This document shows, in pieces, positions 31,741 through 43,774 of a stretch of DNA of 64,000 bases. How positions within the stretch are numbered: the first letter of the stretch is position 1; each line of letters starts with the position of its first letter. The stretch covers positions 78,139 through 142,138 of the forward strand of contig JALQPE010002551.1 in assembly GCA_030407315.1 (NCBI GenBank), written 5' to 3'. This stretch comes from Asparagopsis taxiformis (Eukaryota > Rhodophyta > Florideophyceae > Bonnemaisoniales > Bonnemaisoniaceae). Under the pieces are notes generated by a model. It was given only the letters and a program-made list of their open reading frames with translations. It made no database searches and had not been told where the DNA came from. A program made the position numbers and the translations under genes.

Positions 31741-33695
31741 CAAAAACATGCTGATAGTGCTATTTGGTTTTCTTGGTTTGTTGTGCTCTAGGAGTACATG
31801 TAGATGTGTCTATTGAACAGAGAAACCCATAAATGGCTTGTTTAACATACAAATCTCAATATACATACGAAGGCTGCAGACTATGTACATGCAGGGGAAG
31901 CCCTTTGAAGGTAGAAAAATGTGGAGGGAGTTTTGGTATACATTGGAATGATCATGATCAGGGTGAGATGGAATTGGATTTGAAGAATGTGACTCTTAGT
32001 TCTCAAAGATGCCATCCATACATGTTTCCTTTTAAATTACTAATCCCTACAGCAGTAGTAGCATAGGCCGAATACATTGGACAATATTGCATTGAATGAT
32101 TCGTTATCAATGAGTATAGATTGTATCTTGTCTTATATTAGCACCCACGTTGACCGTTTCCATCGCGTAACTCCAGCATCGCTGTGATATTTCTATGGCA
32201 ATTTCGAAGAGCAAACTGTCCGCATTCTTTGAGATTGAGTCACAGTACAAGTTTCATACTGCTTCAATATGCACAGTGCAGAAATTTTGACTCCATTCAC
32301 GCTGCCCTGTCCACCTCTCTTGCATTTGTAGCAATTGCATAAAAGATATATTGTCATACAATTTCGCAGCCGTGAGCATGCAAGACGTAGATTTCGTTGG
32401 TGCACATGAACAGCATTGCAAGAATTAGTTGGTGTTACGCACTGGCCTCTCGTTTTGCACGTGCAATGTACGTGTTGCAGCGCGCATGAAAATGACATAA
32501 GCTGCGATGAGAACATCGGTATCCGCTGACAAGACATGTATTTCCGATCATTGTCTGTCAAAAACTTTTGCCCAGCTTGAAACGCTGGTCGGAGTATTGG
32601 TGCACAAGCGAGAACAACACGGAATCACGAATTGGCATGCACATTGCTGTGCAAAGTATGCGTGGCATTTGTGAGCTGCACTGATTTGTTTTTTCAATTG
32701 TACTAGTCCTTCAGCTGACCTACATCAAGCTGCGGAAGGGTCTCGGCAGGTTCTAGAATCGCTCACACACGATCACATATGCTTGCATTGCAGACTGGTA
32801 TCCAATCCCAGAAGTTGACATGAGATATGTAGCGTATGGTCAGCTGATGGTTAACAATCTAAACTTGTAACATTTCCACTTTGGATACTAGCGCACAGTA
32901 GTTCGAAGCTGGAAATTCAGCGCACAGTCGCGCTGTGAGCGCGCGCATTGATTGAATTGTCTATCCGGTGAGCATTCGTATACTCACCCATACAAATTTC
33001 CCTCTGATGCGTAGCAATCATTCTCAGTCAAGCTGCAAGTAAGCACCATTGTGCAATAGTTTGTGCAGTCGTGACTATCTTCCCCATCTCATGTACTCAG
33101 CCTAGAGGTACTTGAAGCGCAGAGTTCGTGGCAAAAATAATATGCGAGTGAGCTTTGCTGCTTGTAGTACAGCAAATGGTCTGGACACAGACTGTAGTAT
33201 TACTTTTCACAAATAGGCTTACCAGAAAGCAGAAAAGCTTTCCGTAATCCTGCATGGAAACGTGCTTTTGACGCGCGCACGTAGATAGCCAGAGCGATTT
33301 TGCGTTCGGCCTTTACATCGCGCAGCAGCAAACCGCGGTGTACAGCTCTCCTATCGACAGGATTGTAATCATAGACTGCGAGAGGGGCGAATAAGCCATA
33401 TTGGCAGGATCTTGTCTACGGAGTCCTCAGTCCAGAACCTGTCGTAATTTACTACTGTTGTGCCGTCCATGACGTCACTTCCTGCAGTTCCATAAAATTT
33501 ATCCAAAAAATTCTCAGAATTTGTAAGTGAGAAAATTGTAAACTAGCAGGATCAAAGAGATTGTTAATTTAGTCCAACACATTTAGAATAACAGCTCCAT
33601 TCAGTTTAGCTATATACAGTTGCGTTCTACGTAATGAAACCTCTGTACTGACTCAAAAATATTTGGAACAGCACAGAAAAAAATTCCAGTCCGAT
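31741..33695. other. No gene recognised
   Basis: Nearly 2 kb with only short frames. An open frame at 32193-32561 on the minus strand is cysteine-rich and not supported by any motif. No repeats were noticed. Confidence 0.55.
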
Positions 33696-33698
33696 TAA

Positions 33699-34490
33699 AA
33701 TGTTCCAGTCCAATTAGCCAAAGTAGTGTTGCAGCCCGATCCTGACACTCTTTTGCCTCTGCACAACTCCTCGTTCCCGTCTGCCACCATAACGCTATTC
33801 CAGCAACTCGGTGACACAGCTGCACAAGCGTTCCTCACCCTCGCTAGACTGCGCGCCACGGCAGAAGGCCCTCCAATACATGACATGGACATTTCCGTCA
33901 CCGTGGTAAAGTCCGCCTACGTCATGGGAGGGTACGTCCCAGATGCCGACGACTTTGACCCGCACAGTGGCATGCTTCGCCCCACAAACGTGTCGAGGCA
34001 CAAGCAGCAGCGCGTCTTTGCAACTTCATCGTTCGGCCCCGCAAAGAGATCGCAGTACTCCTTTGTCGTCATCTCCGGAACTGCCGATGACTACAGAACC
34101 ATATGGGTAGGGCGCGTCCTGGCACTGGTACGCCTGCAGTCTCCAAACCTGTTTCAACCTGTAGAACTCGCTTTCGTTCAGTATATGACCTGCTTTGCCC
34201 CAAAAACCGCTGTGGAAAAATCACTTGGGTGCATTTGTTTAAAGTGGTCCACATGGGACCCGGACAACGGATCCGTTGACAGCAATGACACTGCATCCCA
34301 CAGTGCAGGTGGTCCTTGGTTTGACCTCATTCCTGCATCTACTATATCTGGCACCGTGCACATCGTACGAAGTAACTTTCCAGTCAAGCCATTTACGAAA
34401 CAAATGCACTGGTCGGACCACCGTTTCTATCTCAACCGCTTCTACACCAACACTGATTACCAGTTCACACATGATAATGAAGAAGAATAA
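33699..34490 (+). CDS. Hypothetical protein, C-terminal exon or 5'-incomplete gene
   Basis: The frame opens directly after a stop at 33696 without an ATG; the first ATG is some 55 codons later. It stays open to TAA at 34490. The protein has a SAYVMGGYVPDADDFDPHSG segment and ends WFDLIPASTISGTVHIVRSN followed by an acidic tail (DNEEE). The final part resembles the C-terminal portion of transposon-encoded proteins in which a surface statement WxxLxPxxxIxGxxH is common, but I do not claim a family. An upstream exon is expected but not identified. It converges on the minus-strand gene at 34568-37521 with 77 bp between stops. Confidence 0.5.
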   Translation, partial: NVPVQLAKVVLQPDPDTLLPLHNSSFPSATITLFQQLGDTAAQAFLTLARLRATAEGPPIHDMDISVTVVKSAYVMGGYVPDADDFDPHSGMLRPTNVSRHKQQRVFATSSFGPAKRSQYSFVVISGTADDYRTIWVGRVLALVRLQSPNLFQPVELAFVQYMTCFAPKTAVEKSLGCICLKWSTWDPDNGSVDSNDTASHSAGGPWFDLIPASTISGTVHIVRSNFPVKPFTKQMHWSDHRFYLNRFYTNTDYQFTHDNEEE

Positions 34491-34567
34491 ATCTAAATCG
34501 CAGCACTCTATTGATAATGTACTACATGATAAGCCTTCTAGTCAACGTCACATTTACTGCACTAATT

Positions 34568-37521
34568 TCAACCATCCTCCATTACGCCAAAACCGTTATC
34601 GGCAGTGGCTGGATGGCGCCGCCCCATGCCCCCATACGGTGGGGCATTGATTTCGACATTCAGGTTTGCACTCAGGTGTCCAGCATAAGGGTCAACGACG
34701 AAAAGTTCTGCGCCAATTAGTCCTTGCGCAATAACACAATCCATTACAGCACCGAGGTTTGACGTAATATGCGATTGAATCCTATCCTCGGACACTAGAA
34801 CAAGTGATGAGCAGCGGTTTACATCATCAACGACATGAACAATTCCAGACCCCTCTCCGCTTTGCCACACTTCAACAGCCTCTCTCGTCACAGTACGGCT
34901 TGCAAACACATGCCGTGACTGTGCACTACTCCGCTGTTCGCTCTCGACAACGTCCGTTTCTTCCCTTGCTTGCGAGCCTTGGAGACAAGACATGCAGTAC
35001 ACCACCATACCAACTAATTGCTGAAAAGCTACCCCCACATATTGACTGTACCGCCTTGTAAACTCCTTCTGCCGTGCACCTCCTTTCCCCTTCGGTTCAT
35101 CCAAACACTCCACAGTAGTCACTAGCCAAGCATCCAGGCGCGCCAGCGTTAGTATGCTCGTCTCTATGTCCATTACTTGTTCTGGTCGTATCGAATAACC
35201 CCTGAAGATGTCCAGCACATTCACAGCTACTCGGTTGTTAAACCATGCATCACCATTCACTTCCATTTCGAAGCTGTCAGGAACCATGCCTTTGCTGTAT
35301 CGCAGCTCTGAGAACGGTGCCGTTCGCCACCTCCCCATATCCAAATCACCGTTGCTTTCCCGTTTCAAAAGCTTCTCAGGCGCTTCGCGCTTTTGATCCT
35401 CTCGCTCGTCCATCTCAGCTCGCGTCGTCAGCATCGTGCATCTAGACATTAATTTCGTGTACCCCAGCGAACCGAACAATCTGTCCCTCGCATTACGCTT
35501 CCGTGCACTCATCACGTCGGACAGTTTCTGCGTCACCTTCACTTTCAATTCCTTGCTCCCCGCCACAGCCTCTTGACAGCACACACGCTGCTCCTCATCG
35601 GAAAACACATCACACCACGGACTTTGACGCAGTACGTGTCGCACCAAGTCATTCAGCAGATCACTCTCGTCCCTGTACGAAGGTGTATGTGGAACGATAG
35701 TTCGGTGACGAAGTAGCTGGTACGAGCTAGGGGACACGCTGTCCTTACGACGAAACGAACGAACAGTCCACCCGCTGGTGTTTTGACTGTATGTTAGGTA
35801 GAACGGTAGAGATAGGTTAGCGAGTAGACACGAGCGTCACGACGCAACAATCCACGCGAGGATTACGTTAGCAAACGAGGTGGTACGTCACCGGAGGCGC
35901 TCTCAACCAAGTCCGGAGGCACTACACGCAATCAGCCTTACGTGCGGCGATGGGTAGGGAGTACGCAGCTCGACGGAGAGGAAGCCTCGCTAGGCAAAAC
36001 GTAAACGTAAACGTAGAAGTCAGTCGTAGACTAGAGCCGTTGCTCGTTCCATGAATTGTCCCCTTTCCCTCCCGGCACGATGCCAATACCTATATGGCCA
36101 CGATGGCATCGCTTTACAGTGTAAACACTGCTCGTAACGTCCCCGAATGGGAAAGGACCTTGTGGGTCGCACGTAGGGACCCGTTGGTCCGTTGGCCGTT
36201 GCCAATACGTTCGTTGCACTCGTGTGCCGGTTGCGTGCGCGCATGCGCCAGCAATGTTCGTGCATTGCTGTCGCCGGTCGTATCCGCCGAAATTCGAATT
36301 CCGCGGAAAACGTAAATATTTGCAATTTCGGACTTGCCACGTATACTACAGTGTATACCACTGCAGATTCTTGATGATATAGCCCGGAGGGGTAGCAATA
36401 TATCCTACACCGTTTTCGCTCCAAAGTGTCCCTTCTACCGGCTCTACCTCGATGGTACGTCCAGTCCAACGTCTCTGCGTTTGTTCCGCTATAGGGTCCA
36501 GCTCCATAGTCTCGTTCTTGCACCACTTTGTCAGGTTTTCCTCGACCGCCCTAAGAACTCCAAGGTATTTCACAGGAATGGCTTTCTGTATTTTCGACTT
36601 ACCGCCACCGTGATCACTGATTCTACCTGTTCTCGCAATTGCAGTAAGGCTGGCATTTTCCGCCTGCAGAGTCTTCATCTTAGCCTCCAACGCAACTATC
36701 TCCGTGGTGAGCGCCTTGTTTGCTATGTCCTGGCTAAACACTTTTTTTCCCAGCTCCGCGATCTTCTTCTTCTGCGCATTGATGCGACTCGCCATTAAAT
36801 CGATGGATTCCGGCGGATGCAACCTCTCTTCCCTCACCGTCCCCCCATCTCGCACGCTATCGGGATTATGATGTCCTCCATCGGCAATAGCCTGACGTCG
36901 CGGGGGCGTTACGCGCATATTTGGCACCAATGACAGTCTGTTGTGACGAGGCCCGCACTCCGGCTGCTCTCTCCCCTCAGTACCACCTGACCGCCGATGA
37001 TAGTTGGCATCCTGTGAACGTTGCTCAGAAACAACATCCCTTGCCGCTATCCTCGGGTCCCTGACTGCATTACCTGCTGGGGCTGATGTACTCGGCATAG
37101 TTGGCGTAGTGGGGGTCACAGCCTCCAGTGTCTCGGGAACCCCCGGCTGGGACTCCGTCTGCAGCACCTCCGCATCTGCCAACCCGGGAGGAACTACCTT
37201 TGCCATAGCACTCTGCCGCAATTCCAACATGTTTTGAGCCACTATCATGTCATCATCATGATGTTCACTGTCCCTGCGAGCACGCTTGCCTCGGTCAAGC
37301 CCCATCTCTCTCCGCGCCGTTCCTCCTTGCTCACTTTCTCGCTGCGGATCCCCAGTTCTGCGCCGGTCCGTCTTGCGACTACCGGACCGCGGTTCAATTC
37401 TGCCGGTAGGCCCAGACCGCTTCTTCGCACGGGATTGTCGGGCACTCGATACAGCAGCTGCTGACCGGGTTTTCTGGAGACCCGGAGGCTTTGGAGCTTT
37501 CTTCGCAATACGCGGCGGCAT
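34568..37521 (-). CDS. Hypothetical two-exon gene, 793 aa, basic with coiled coil
   Basis: Exon 1 runs from ATG at 37521 to 36359, exon 2 from 35786 to the stop at 34568. The intron (36358-35787, 572 nt) begins GTATAC and ends with a pyrimidine-rich tract, a CTAAC branch-like motif and ACATACAG. Splicing leaves 2382 nt, exactly 794 codons, which supports the model. Without it the first frame would stop at 36346 and the second would lack a start. Exon 1 encodes a very basic N-terminus, a low-complexity middle and a coiled coil (INAQKKKIAELGKKV onward, near residue 245-290). Exon 2 encodes a KVTQKLSDVMSARKRNARDR segment and a globular part. I do not recognise the family; a nuclear or nucleic-acid-binding role is only suggested by the basic N-terminus. 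Confidence 0.6.
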
Positions 37522-37599
37522 AATGAAGCTTTCCCCGAAGCGATGGAACGATTGAGTTGCACGAGATACAAAAAAGATTGCTGCACTACGGTGTTGAAA

Positions 37600-38325
37600 A
37601 GGGGGCCTCAGACAGTACTGCGAGACAGTGATTTTTACTGTCTGAGACAGTAAAAATCACTATGCGGCAAATGAAAATTAATGCCACACTTGGAGACAGT
37701 GATTTGCACTGTCTGGCAGACAATACGGAACACTGTCTGCAGACAGTAAAAAACACTGTCTCACAGTACTGTCTGAGGCAGTGAATGGAGACAGTAAAAA
37801 TTAATTATTCAATAGTTGGATATGATGTAATTTACTGTACTGGGCAGTGTTGGCGGATAGTGTTTTGTATTGGCCAAGGCAACATGGCCGGATAGTGAAA
37901 TACGCTGCCTGGGACAATAGATGGAACCAACACGGTGCACTGTCCTGGGCAGTACCTGGAGACAGTGATTTTCACTGTCCTGGGCAGTACCTGTAGACAG
38001 TACTTTGTGCTGCCCTGGGCAGTACCTGTAGACAGTACTTTGTGCTGCCCTGGGCACTACCTGTAGATAGTATTTCGTGCTGCCCTGGGCAGCACCTGTA
38101 GACAGTATTTCGTGCTGCCCTGGGCAGCACCTGTAGACAGTACTTTGTGCTGCCCTGGGCAGCACCTGTAGACAGTACTTTGTGCTGCCCTGGGCAGCAC
38201 CTGGAGATAGTATTTCGTGCTGCCCTGGGCAGCACCTGGAGATAGTATTTCGTGCTGCCCTGGGCAGCACCTGGAGACAGTAAAAGTAGTGTCCTGATAT
38301 AGTAAAATTCGGTGTCTGGGAGTGG
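37600..38325. repeat. CAGACAGT palindromic repeats merging into a ~36-bp minisatellite
   Basis: From 37600 to 37960 the same facing CAGACAGTAAAA/TTTTACTGTCTG words occur as at other clusters. From about 37970 to 38280 they become a regular tandem repeat of about 36 bp with the unit CCTGTAGACAGTACTTTGTG plus CTGCCCTGGGCAGTA, about eight copies. Copia-2 is inserted immediately to the right. Confidence 0.85.
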
Positions 38326-38332
38326 TGGATGA

Positions 38333-38821
38333 TGTTGAAACGAATTGGTCGCTTACCGAGCGTTTACTGAATCTGCGAGCTCACTACATAATTTGTATTC
38401 TCGCCGAGGTGCGCCGGCGGTGCTAAGGACAGCCTGTTCAAGGCTGCTCCAGACAGACTGTCACTGACAGTCTGTCCTAGCAAGCACCCGCTGCCAATCT
38501 GGTACACGTGGGCTTCTCTATCATATCATCCACACGTGTACACTTATCATAACATTTTCCCTCTGCCATGATGGCAACCCATCTTGGCATTTCTAATTAC
38601 TAATTGAAACTATGACAAAACAAATTGAAACTTCAGACGCTATTATCTCCATGAAGAAAGGTCGTAGAAGCTTCGGAGAAGTTGCTACCCGACTAATTCG
38701 GGCACGCTGAACACGATGAGATAGGTTTCGGAGCGCCTAGAGCACTCCTTCTAGGAGAAATCGAGGGTCAAAGTTTTCTCACGTAATTGAGCCCCTCAGG
38801 GCCAATTCCAGTGCTTCAACA
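38333..38821 (-). repeat. Copia-2 3' LTR
   Basis: This 489-bp LTR contains an internal hairpin (CAGACAGACTGTCACTGACAGTCTG). Its inner end supplies the TGA stop of the polyprotein (TGTTGA). Confidence 0.97.
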
Positions 38822-41800
38822 CTCCCCCTCTTTGACCTTCTCGATTAATGATCTGGTAGTTACCCCCATAAGTTCACGAAGCTTGACGAACTGAATCCTT
38901 TGCAGAGGCTTAGTGAGGACATCCGCTACCATATCGGATGTTGGACAGTAGTCGATAACGAACATCCCTTCGAGGAGGCAATCCCGGACAAAGTGATACC
39001 GAATGTCGATATGCTTTGTGCGGGTTCCAGAAGCATCGTTCCTAGCCATTTTGATAGATCCTTGATTATCCACATTGATGAGGATAGGATCTGCAGGATT
39101 TGTACTGCTGCTGAAACCAACGATGTTTCTCAGCCAGATTGCCTCCTTCACTGCTGCACTGAGAGCCATGTATTCGGCTTCTGAGGAAGACTGGGCTACA
39201 CAGCCTTGCTTACGAGACTTCCAGCTCACCGCTCCTCCAGCCATCTTGAAGACATAGCCACTGGTCGACTTCCGGTGGATAGTACAACCGCCCCAGTCCG
39301 AGTCGCTGTACCCGACTGGTGCAAGTGTTGCTGTAGCTCTGTACATCACGCCAAAGTCCCGTGTACCAGCGATGTAGCGTAGGACACGTTTAACGGCTAC
39401 CCAGAGAGCTTTTGTCGGGGCCTCAACGAACTGTGCAAGTCTCCCAACGGCAAATGCGATGTCAGGGCGAGCACCGCTAGGTACATCAGGCTGCCAATTG
39501 CTCTGCGATAGAGCGTAGAGTCTATGGGCTCAGTTTCGGTATCCGCGACGGAGATCTGAGCTTGCATTGGCGTAACAACCGGACTTGCATTTTCCATTCC
39601 AAACCGTTCCAATACCTTCTCAGCGTAGCGAGACTGGTTCAAGTGTAGCAGTCCTTTCGAGGTGTTGCGCGCAATCTCTAGTCCAAGACATACCCGAGCT
39701 CTACCACAATCCTTCATCTCGAAACGCTTGCTGAACTCTGCTTTCAGCTCATCCAACATATCTCTACTGCTTGAAGCAAGAAGAATATCGTCGACGTATA
39801 GTGCAATGATGATCATAGAGTCGTCACGATACCTGACGTAGAAACATGGATCGTACGGAGAGCTCTGGAAGTCGAGCTGTGAAATGAGAAAGTCATCGAT
39901 CTTAGCATGCCACTGCCTCGGAGCTTGTTTGAGTCCGTATAGAGCCTTTTGCAGTTTGTAGACATGGTCTGGATGCTTCGAGTCGATGAATCCCTCCGGC
40001 TGCTCCATGAATATGTCCTGCTCGAGATCTCCGTAGAGAAAGGCTGTTTTGACGTCCATTTGATCGCAGTGCAAATCGTGGTGGACAGTGAGCGCAAAGA
40101 ACATGCGAAGGGTACAGAACTGGACAACGGGGGCATAAGTCTCGGAGTAGTCGATGCCGTACTTCTGCTGGAATCCTCGAGTTACGAGTCGAGCTTTGTG
40201 TTTGATCGAGTGTTCACCAGTTTCACTCACAACATCTTTGCGTTTGAAGACCCACTTCGAAGTGAGGAGGTTGAGAGCTTCACTGCGGGGGACCAGAATC
40301 CAGGTGCCATTTGCTTCGAGGGAATCCATCTCGGACTGAATGGCCTCAATCCAGAGATCTTTCTCCTCCCCCTTGGTCACCTCAGTGAAGGTAAGAAGAT
40401 GTTCCGGAGTGGTATCAGCAGTAGTGGAGACAAGGGCAGTTGTTTTCCACCACTCACCCGGCAGTTTACGAGATCGAGAAGATTTACGCGGAGCGTTAAG
40501 GAGAGACTCATCAGTAGATGCTGAGGGAGTTGGTGGAGGAGATTGAGGTTGTGGAGCGTTGGTGTCAGAGTCAGAGTCCGAATGGGATGAAGGAGGAGTA
40601 TCCTGTTTGGTAGAGAGACCAGACTTGCTGTCTCCATCCCATGGCTCAGTATTGGACTCAGGAGCAGCATCAACGCTGTTGTAGTCTGTATCAGAAGATG
40701 GTAAACGCTTCTTCTGCAGCTCGTCGAACACTACGTCTCGCGACACAACGACCTTTTCATTTGCTGTGTCCCATAGTTTGTAGGCTTTCTGGGAGCTTGC
40801 GTAACCAAGCATAATTGCTTCCTTTGCCCGCAAATCAAGGGTCTGAAGAAGTTTATCAGGCGTTTTGTACCAGCATCTACTTCCGAACGTTCGCATATGA
40901 GCAATACTCGGTTTCCTACCATACCAGATCTCATACGGAGTATTTCCATTTGGCAGGGAGCGGCTGGTGACACGGTTACGAATGTAGGCAGCACAGGAGA
41001 GTGCTTCTGCCCAGAACTCGAATGGGGTGTTGCTGTGATGGAGCATGGCACGAATTTGATCTTTGAGGGTTCTGTTCATTCTCTCTGCCACACCATTCTG
41101 TTGCGGAGTGTATGCACAGGTGGTCTGACGTTTGATTCCTTTGTTGTCGAGGAAGGAGGTAAAGTCGTTTGAGAAGAACTCTCCCCCTCCATCCGAGCGT
41201 AGTTGGCGGAGTTTACAACCAGTTTGCGTTTCAGCAATGCGCAGGAATCTCTGGAAGGAGTCGAAGCAATCGGACTTACGGTGGAGCGGGTATACCGTTA
41301 GCCATCGGGACTTGTCATCGATGAATGTCACAAAGTATCGAGCTCCCCCTTTCGAGAGTACTTCCATCGGCCCTGCCAGATCTGTGTGAACCAACTGGAG
41401 TAGCTCAGATGCTCTCGTTTCGGAGAGCTCTGGAATAGCTGCTCGGGGCATTTTGCCGGTTATGCATCCTTCACATGGGGCATCTGCATTTGATTTCTGA
41501 GATTTGATTCGGAGGCCCTTCACGGCAGATAGCTGTTCCATGCGTGAGATACCGGACTTGTTGACATGCCCGAGCCGCTCGTGCCAGAGCTGTAGCGAGG
41601 CCACACAGGCTGTTTGCTGCACATGATCTTTTGGGGCCTTTGACGAGAAGAGATCAATGGCATAGAGTCCCTTGCTTCTCCGTCCAGTGGCTATCGGTTT
41701 GTTGTTCTGAGTCAGGATGACTGTATTGTTATTGAACTGCACCGATATGCCTCGAGTAGTGAGGGTGCTGACGGAGATGAGAGAAAATACAAAAGAGGGA

Positions 41801-42894
41801 ACGTGGAGGACGTCACGAAGTATGCACTGTTTTATTTCCCCATATAGAGAGATCATTAAACGAACATCACCACGGCCGACTGCCATTGAGGTAGACTTAT
41901 CTCCCAGAGTTACGGAGAACGGTGTTATTTCCTTATAGGAAACAAACATGGAGCGATCGAAGGTCATGTGAGAGGTGGCAGCAGAGTCTATGTACCAAGT
42001 TGATGTATGAAGAGATCCAGGAGTAGTTGACATGAGGCAAACATACTCTTTCTCTTCATCATTATGGAAAGTAGACGCTGAAACAGAGTTTGATGGAGGA
42101 TTGCCTTCTGAATCGGTGAGAGTAACCATGGCAGAAGGTTTAGACCGTGCAGGCCGAGAGCGGGATGGACGGCCATACTTTTGCCAACAATACGGTTCAG
42201 TGTGGTTGGTACGACCGCAATGAGTGCATTTCTTTCGGTTACTGCCGGGCTGTTTCCCAGACCTGGATAATAATGCAGCTGAGTCAGAAGAAGAGCTTCC
42301 AGGTTTCAAAATAGAAGCTCTACGTTCCTCCTGAAGAAGGAGACTTCGGACTTTGTCGAAGGTGAATGTAGGATCCTCATCACCTATAGCATCAAGAGCA
42401 GTAATGAGTGTCTGGAAGGAAGACGGAAGGCCATTGAGGACAGCCATAGCCATTTCCTTGTCGTCGATGATCACGCCCATAGAGCTGAGGACCGAGGCCA
42501 TCTGTCGAACACGATTAATGTAGACGAGCATCTGTTCACCGGGCTTCATAGTGGCAGTATAGAAATCACGCCTTGCAGCTAGTTTGTTTAGGAGAGTGTG
42601 CCTTTGGTGCACGTTACAGATCTCCTGCCACATTTCCAGAGCAGTAGTGGTGTGTGAGACGTTCTTGAGCATCTCATCAGACAACGTGATCCCGATGGTC
42701 ATCCGAGCAGTTTTGTCTTTGCGAAGCCACTTGGACAGTGCTTCCTGTTCTGCCGGGCGTGGAGGACGTAGGTCAGGATCGATCATTTCGTCCACCTCGC
42801 GGTGTCCGAGGATGAGCTCCATCTTTTGCTTCCATGAGTGGAAGTTGGAGTAGTCCAGCTTTTCAATGCGAATGCCGGATGAAGTGCTCTCCAT
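38816..42894 (-). pseudogene. Copia-2 gag-pol polyprotein with one frame change
   Basis: The main frame starts at ATG 42894 and encodes gag with a classic CTHCGRTNHTEPYC knuckle (near residue 225). Protease follows with YIDSAATSHM, then integrase with an HxxxH finger ending CEGCITGK and acidic residues in HTDLAGP, SDGGGEFFS and QQNGVAERMNRT. Reverse transcriptase has YVDDILLAS. Just after LMYLAV near 39475 the frame shifts by a base and ends at 39397. The proper continuation, ARPDIAFAVGRLA, and RNase H (GYSDSDWGGC, SSSEAEYMALS, DNQGSIKMA) are in the neighbouring frame to 38816. The final codons are TGT TGA, taken from the LTR. A sequencing error or a disabling mutation would both explain the single shift. 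Confidence 0.9.
38822..38833 (-). promoter_or_regulatory. Copia-2 polypurine tract
   Basis: On the minus strand AAAGAGGGGGAG lies directly next to the 3' LTR, where it primes plus-strand DNA synthesis. It also codes for the last residues of the polyprotein (KEGE). Confidence 0.85.
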
Positions 42895-43077
42895 GGCTCT
42901 GTATTATGTCTTATCTGTTCGACCCTTCCCAAGTGGACAACCGATAGTCGTCTAGGACCAAGCTGGGATCTATAGGATAGAGACTTTTAGCTAAGAGCAA
43001 GATGAGTGGAGAACAAGAAACAAGGTTTATCAAAGAGAAATCAGCTAGATTTCTATTGTGTCTAGAGAAGAGGAGTA

Positions 43078-43594
43078 CTACTTATCGGAGGAGGAAGAAG
43101 CCTTAGAGGCTTTAGCGGCTTTGAGAGTCTTCTCGATGCCACGGTGGCGACTACCGCGGAGGTGGTTGTCGAACTCGCTCTGGGTGCGAACGATGACACC
43201 GCAGGGCTTGCAGACCTTGAGACCACCTTCCTTGAGGCGTTCGATAGTCTTCTTATGTCTAGAGCCGCTGAAGTGTGCGACTCTAGACTCGGCGGAGTTG
43301 AGAAAGACGTTGCAGTGATGGCACCTCGAGCGGTTTGCCTTCTTGTGAGCGGCGTACTTCTTCTTGTTATCCCTCCTTTCGGCGATGCTGTAGGCTTTGC
43401 GGAAGACCCGGTCTTGAAGAGACTCCCCCTCGCGACGAAGCCTGGGAGGCTGCTCGTCGGTGCGCGGTTCCACGCGGTCTTCGTCACTGCTAGACACTGC
43501 AGAGAGAAGAGAACAAGAGAGTTAGAAGTTATACCGATCAATACTAAGGTCTAAACCTTGAAATAGACCGAAAGGTGAAAGGTATAAACTTACT
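43078..43594 (-). CDS. Two-finger C2H2 (U1/zf-met-like) protein made by splicing, 139 aa
   Basis: The coding exon is 43496-43078; it has no ATG of its own. An intron at 43593-43497 begins GTAAGT and ends with a long pyrimidine run and CTGCAG. Joining the exons brings CACAA next to TGTCTAGC and creates ATG exactly in frame, giving MSSSDEDRVEPRTDEQ and 139 residues. Two fingers of identical spacing, CX2CX12HX5H, occupy residues 59-81 and 96-118; this spacing is typical of U1-C/JAZ/zf-met fingers that bind RNA, often double-stranded. The tail is lysine- and serine-rich. The gene lies inside Copia-2, upstream of gag and on the same strand, so it would be made from a spliced subgenomic RNA. It may be a captured host gene or an element-encoded RNA-binding accessory protein. 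Confidence 0.8.
43497..43593 (-). other. 97-nt spliceosomal intron in the Copia-2 leader
   Basis: The minus strand reads GTAAGTTTATACC at the 5' end and TTGTTCTCTTCTCTGCAG at the 3' end. Removal forms the ATG of the zinc-finger gene. A second pyrimidine-rich acceptor (TTGCTCTTAG, ending at 42991) lies just before gag and could pair with the same donor. Confidence 0.8.
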
Positions 43595-43774
43595 TGTGGA
43601 AACAGTTGACAATAAAACCAAACGTTCGATGAGTTTATTCGGTGATATGTAAAGGCTATAACGCTATACCGATCAGGACAAGGTCACTGTCTTACAAGAG
43701 CAGGACCGAGTTGAGAAAGGTATAGACTAGCCAATATAAAAGCAAAGGTCGATTCCAGTAATTGGGCCTTGAAT

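Noticed and set aside
32193..32561. 122-codon Cys-rich minus-strand frame
   Set aside because: Cysteines are not in a recognisable spacing and the frame lies in a region without other coding signals.
43144..43554. 136-codon plus-strand frame across the zinc-finger exon
   Set aside because: It is the complement of the zinc-finger coding sequence; it has no motif and would read through the intron of the supported gene.
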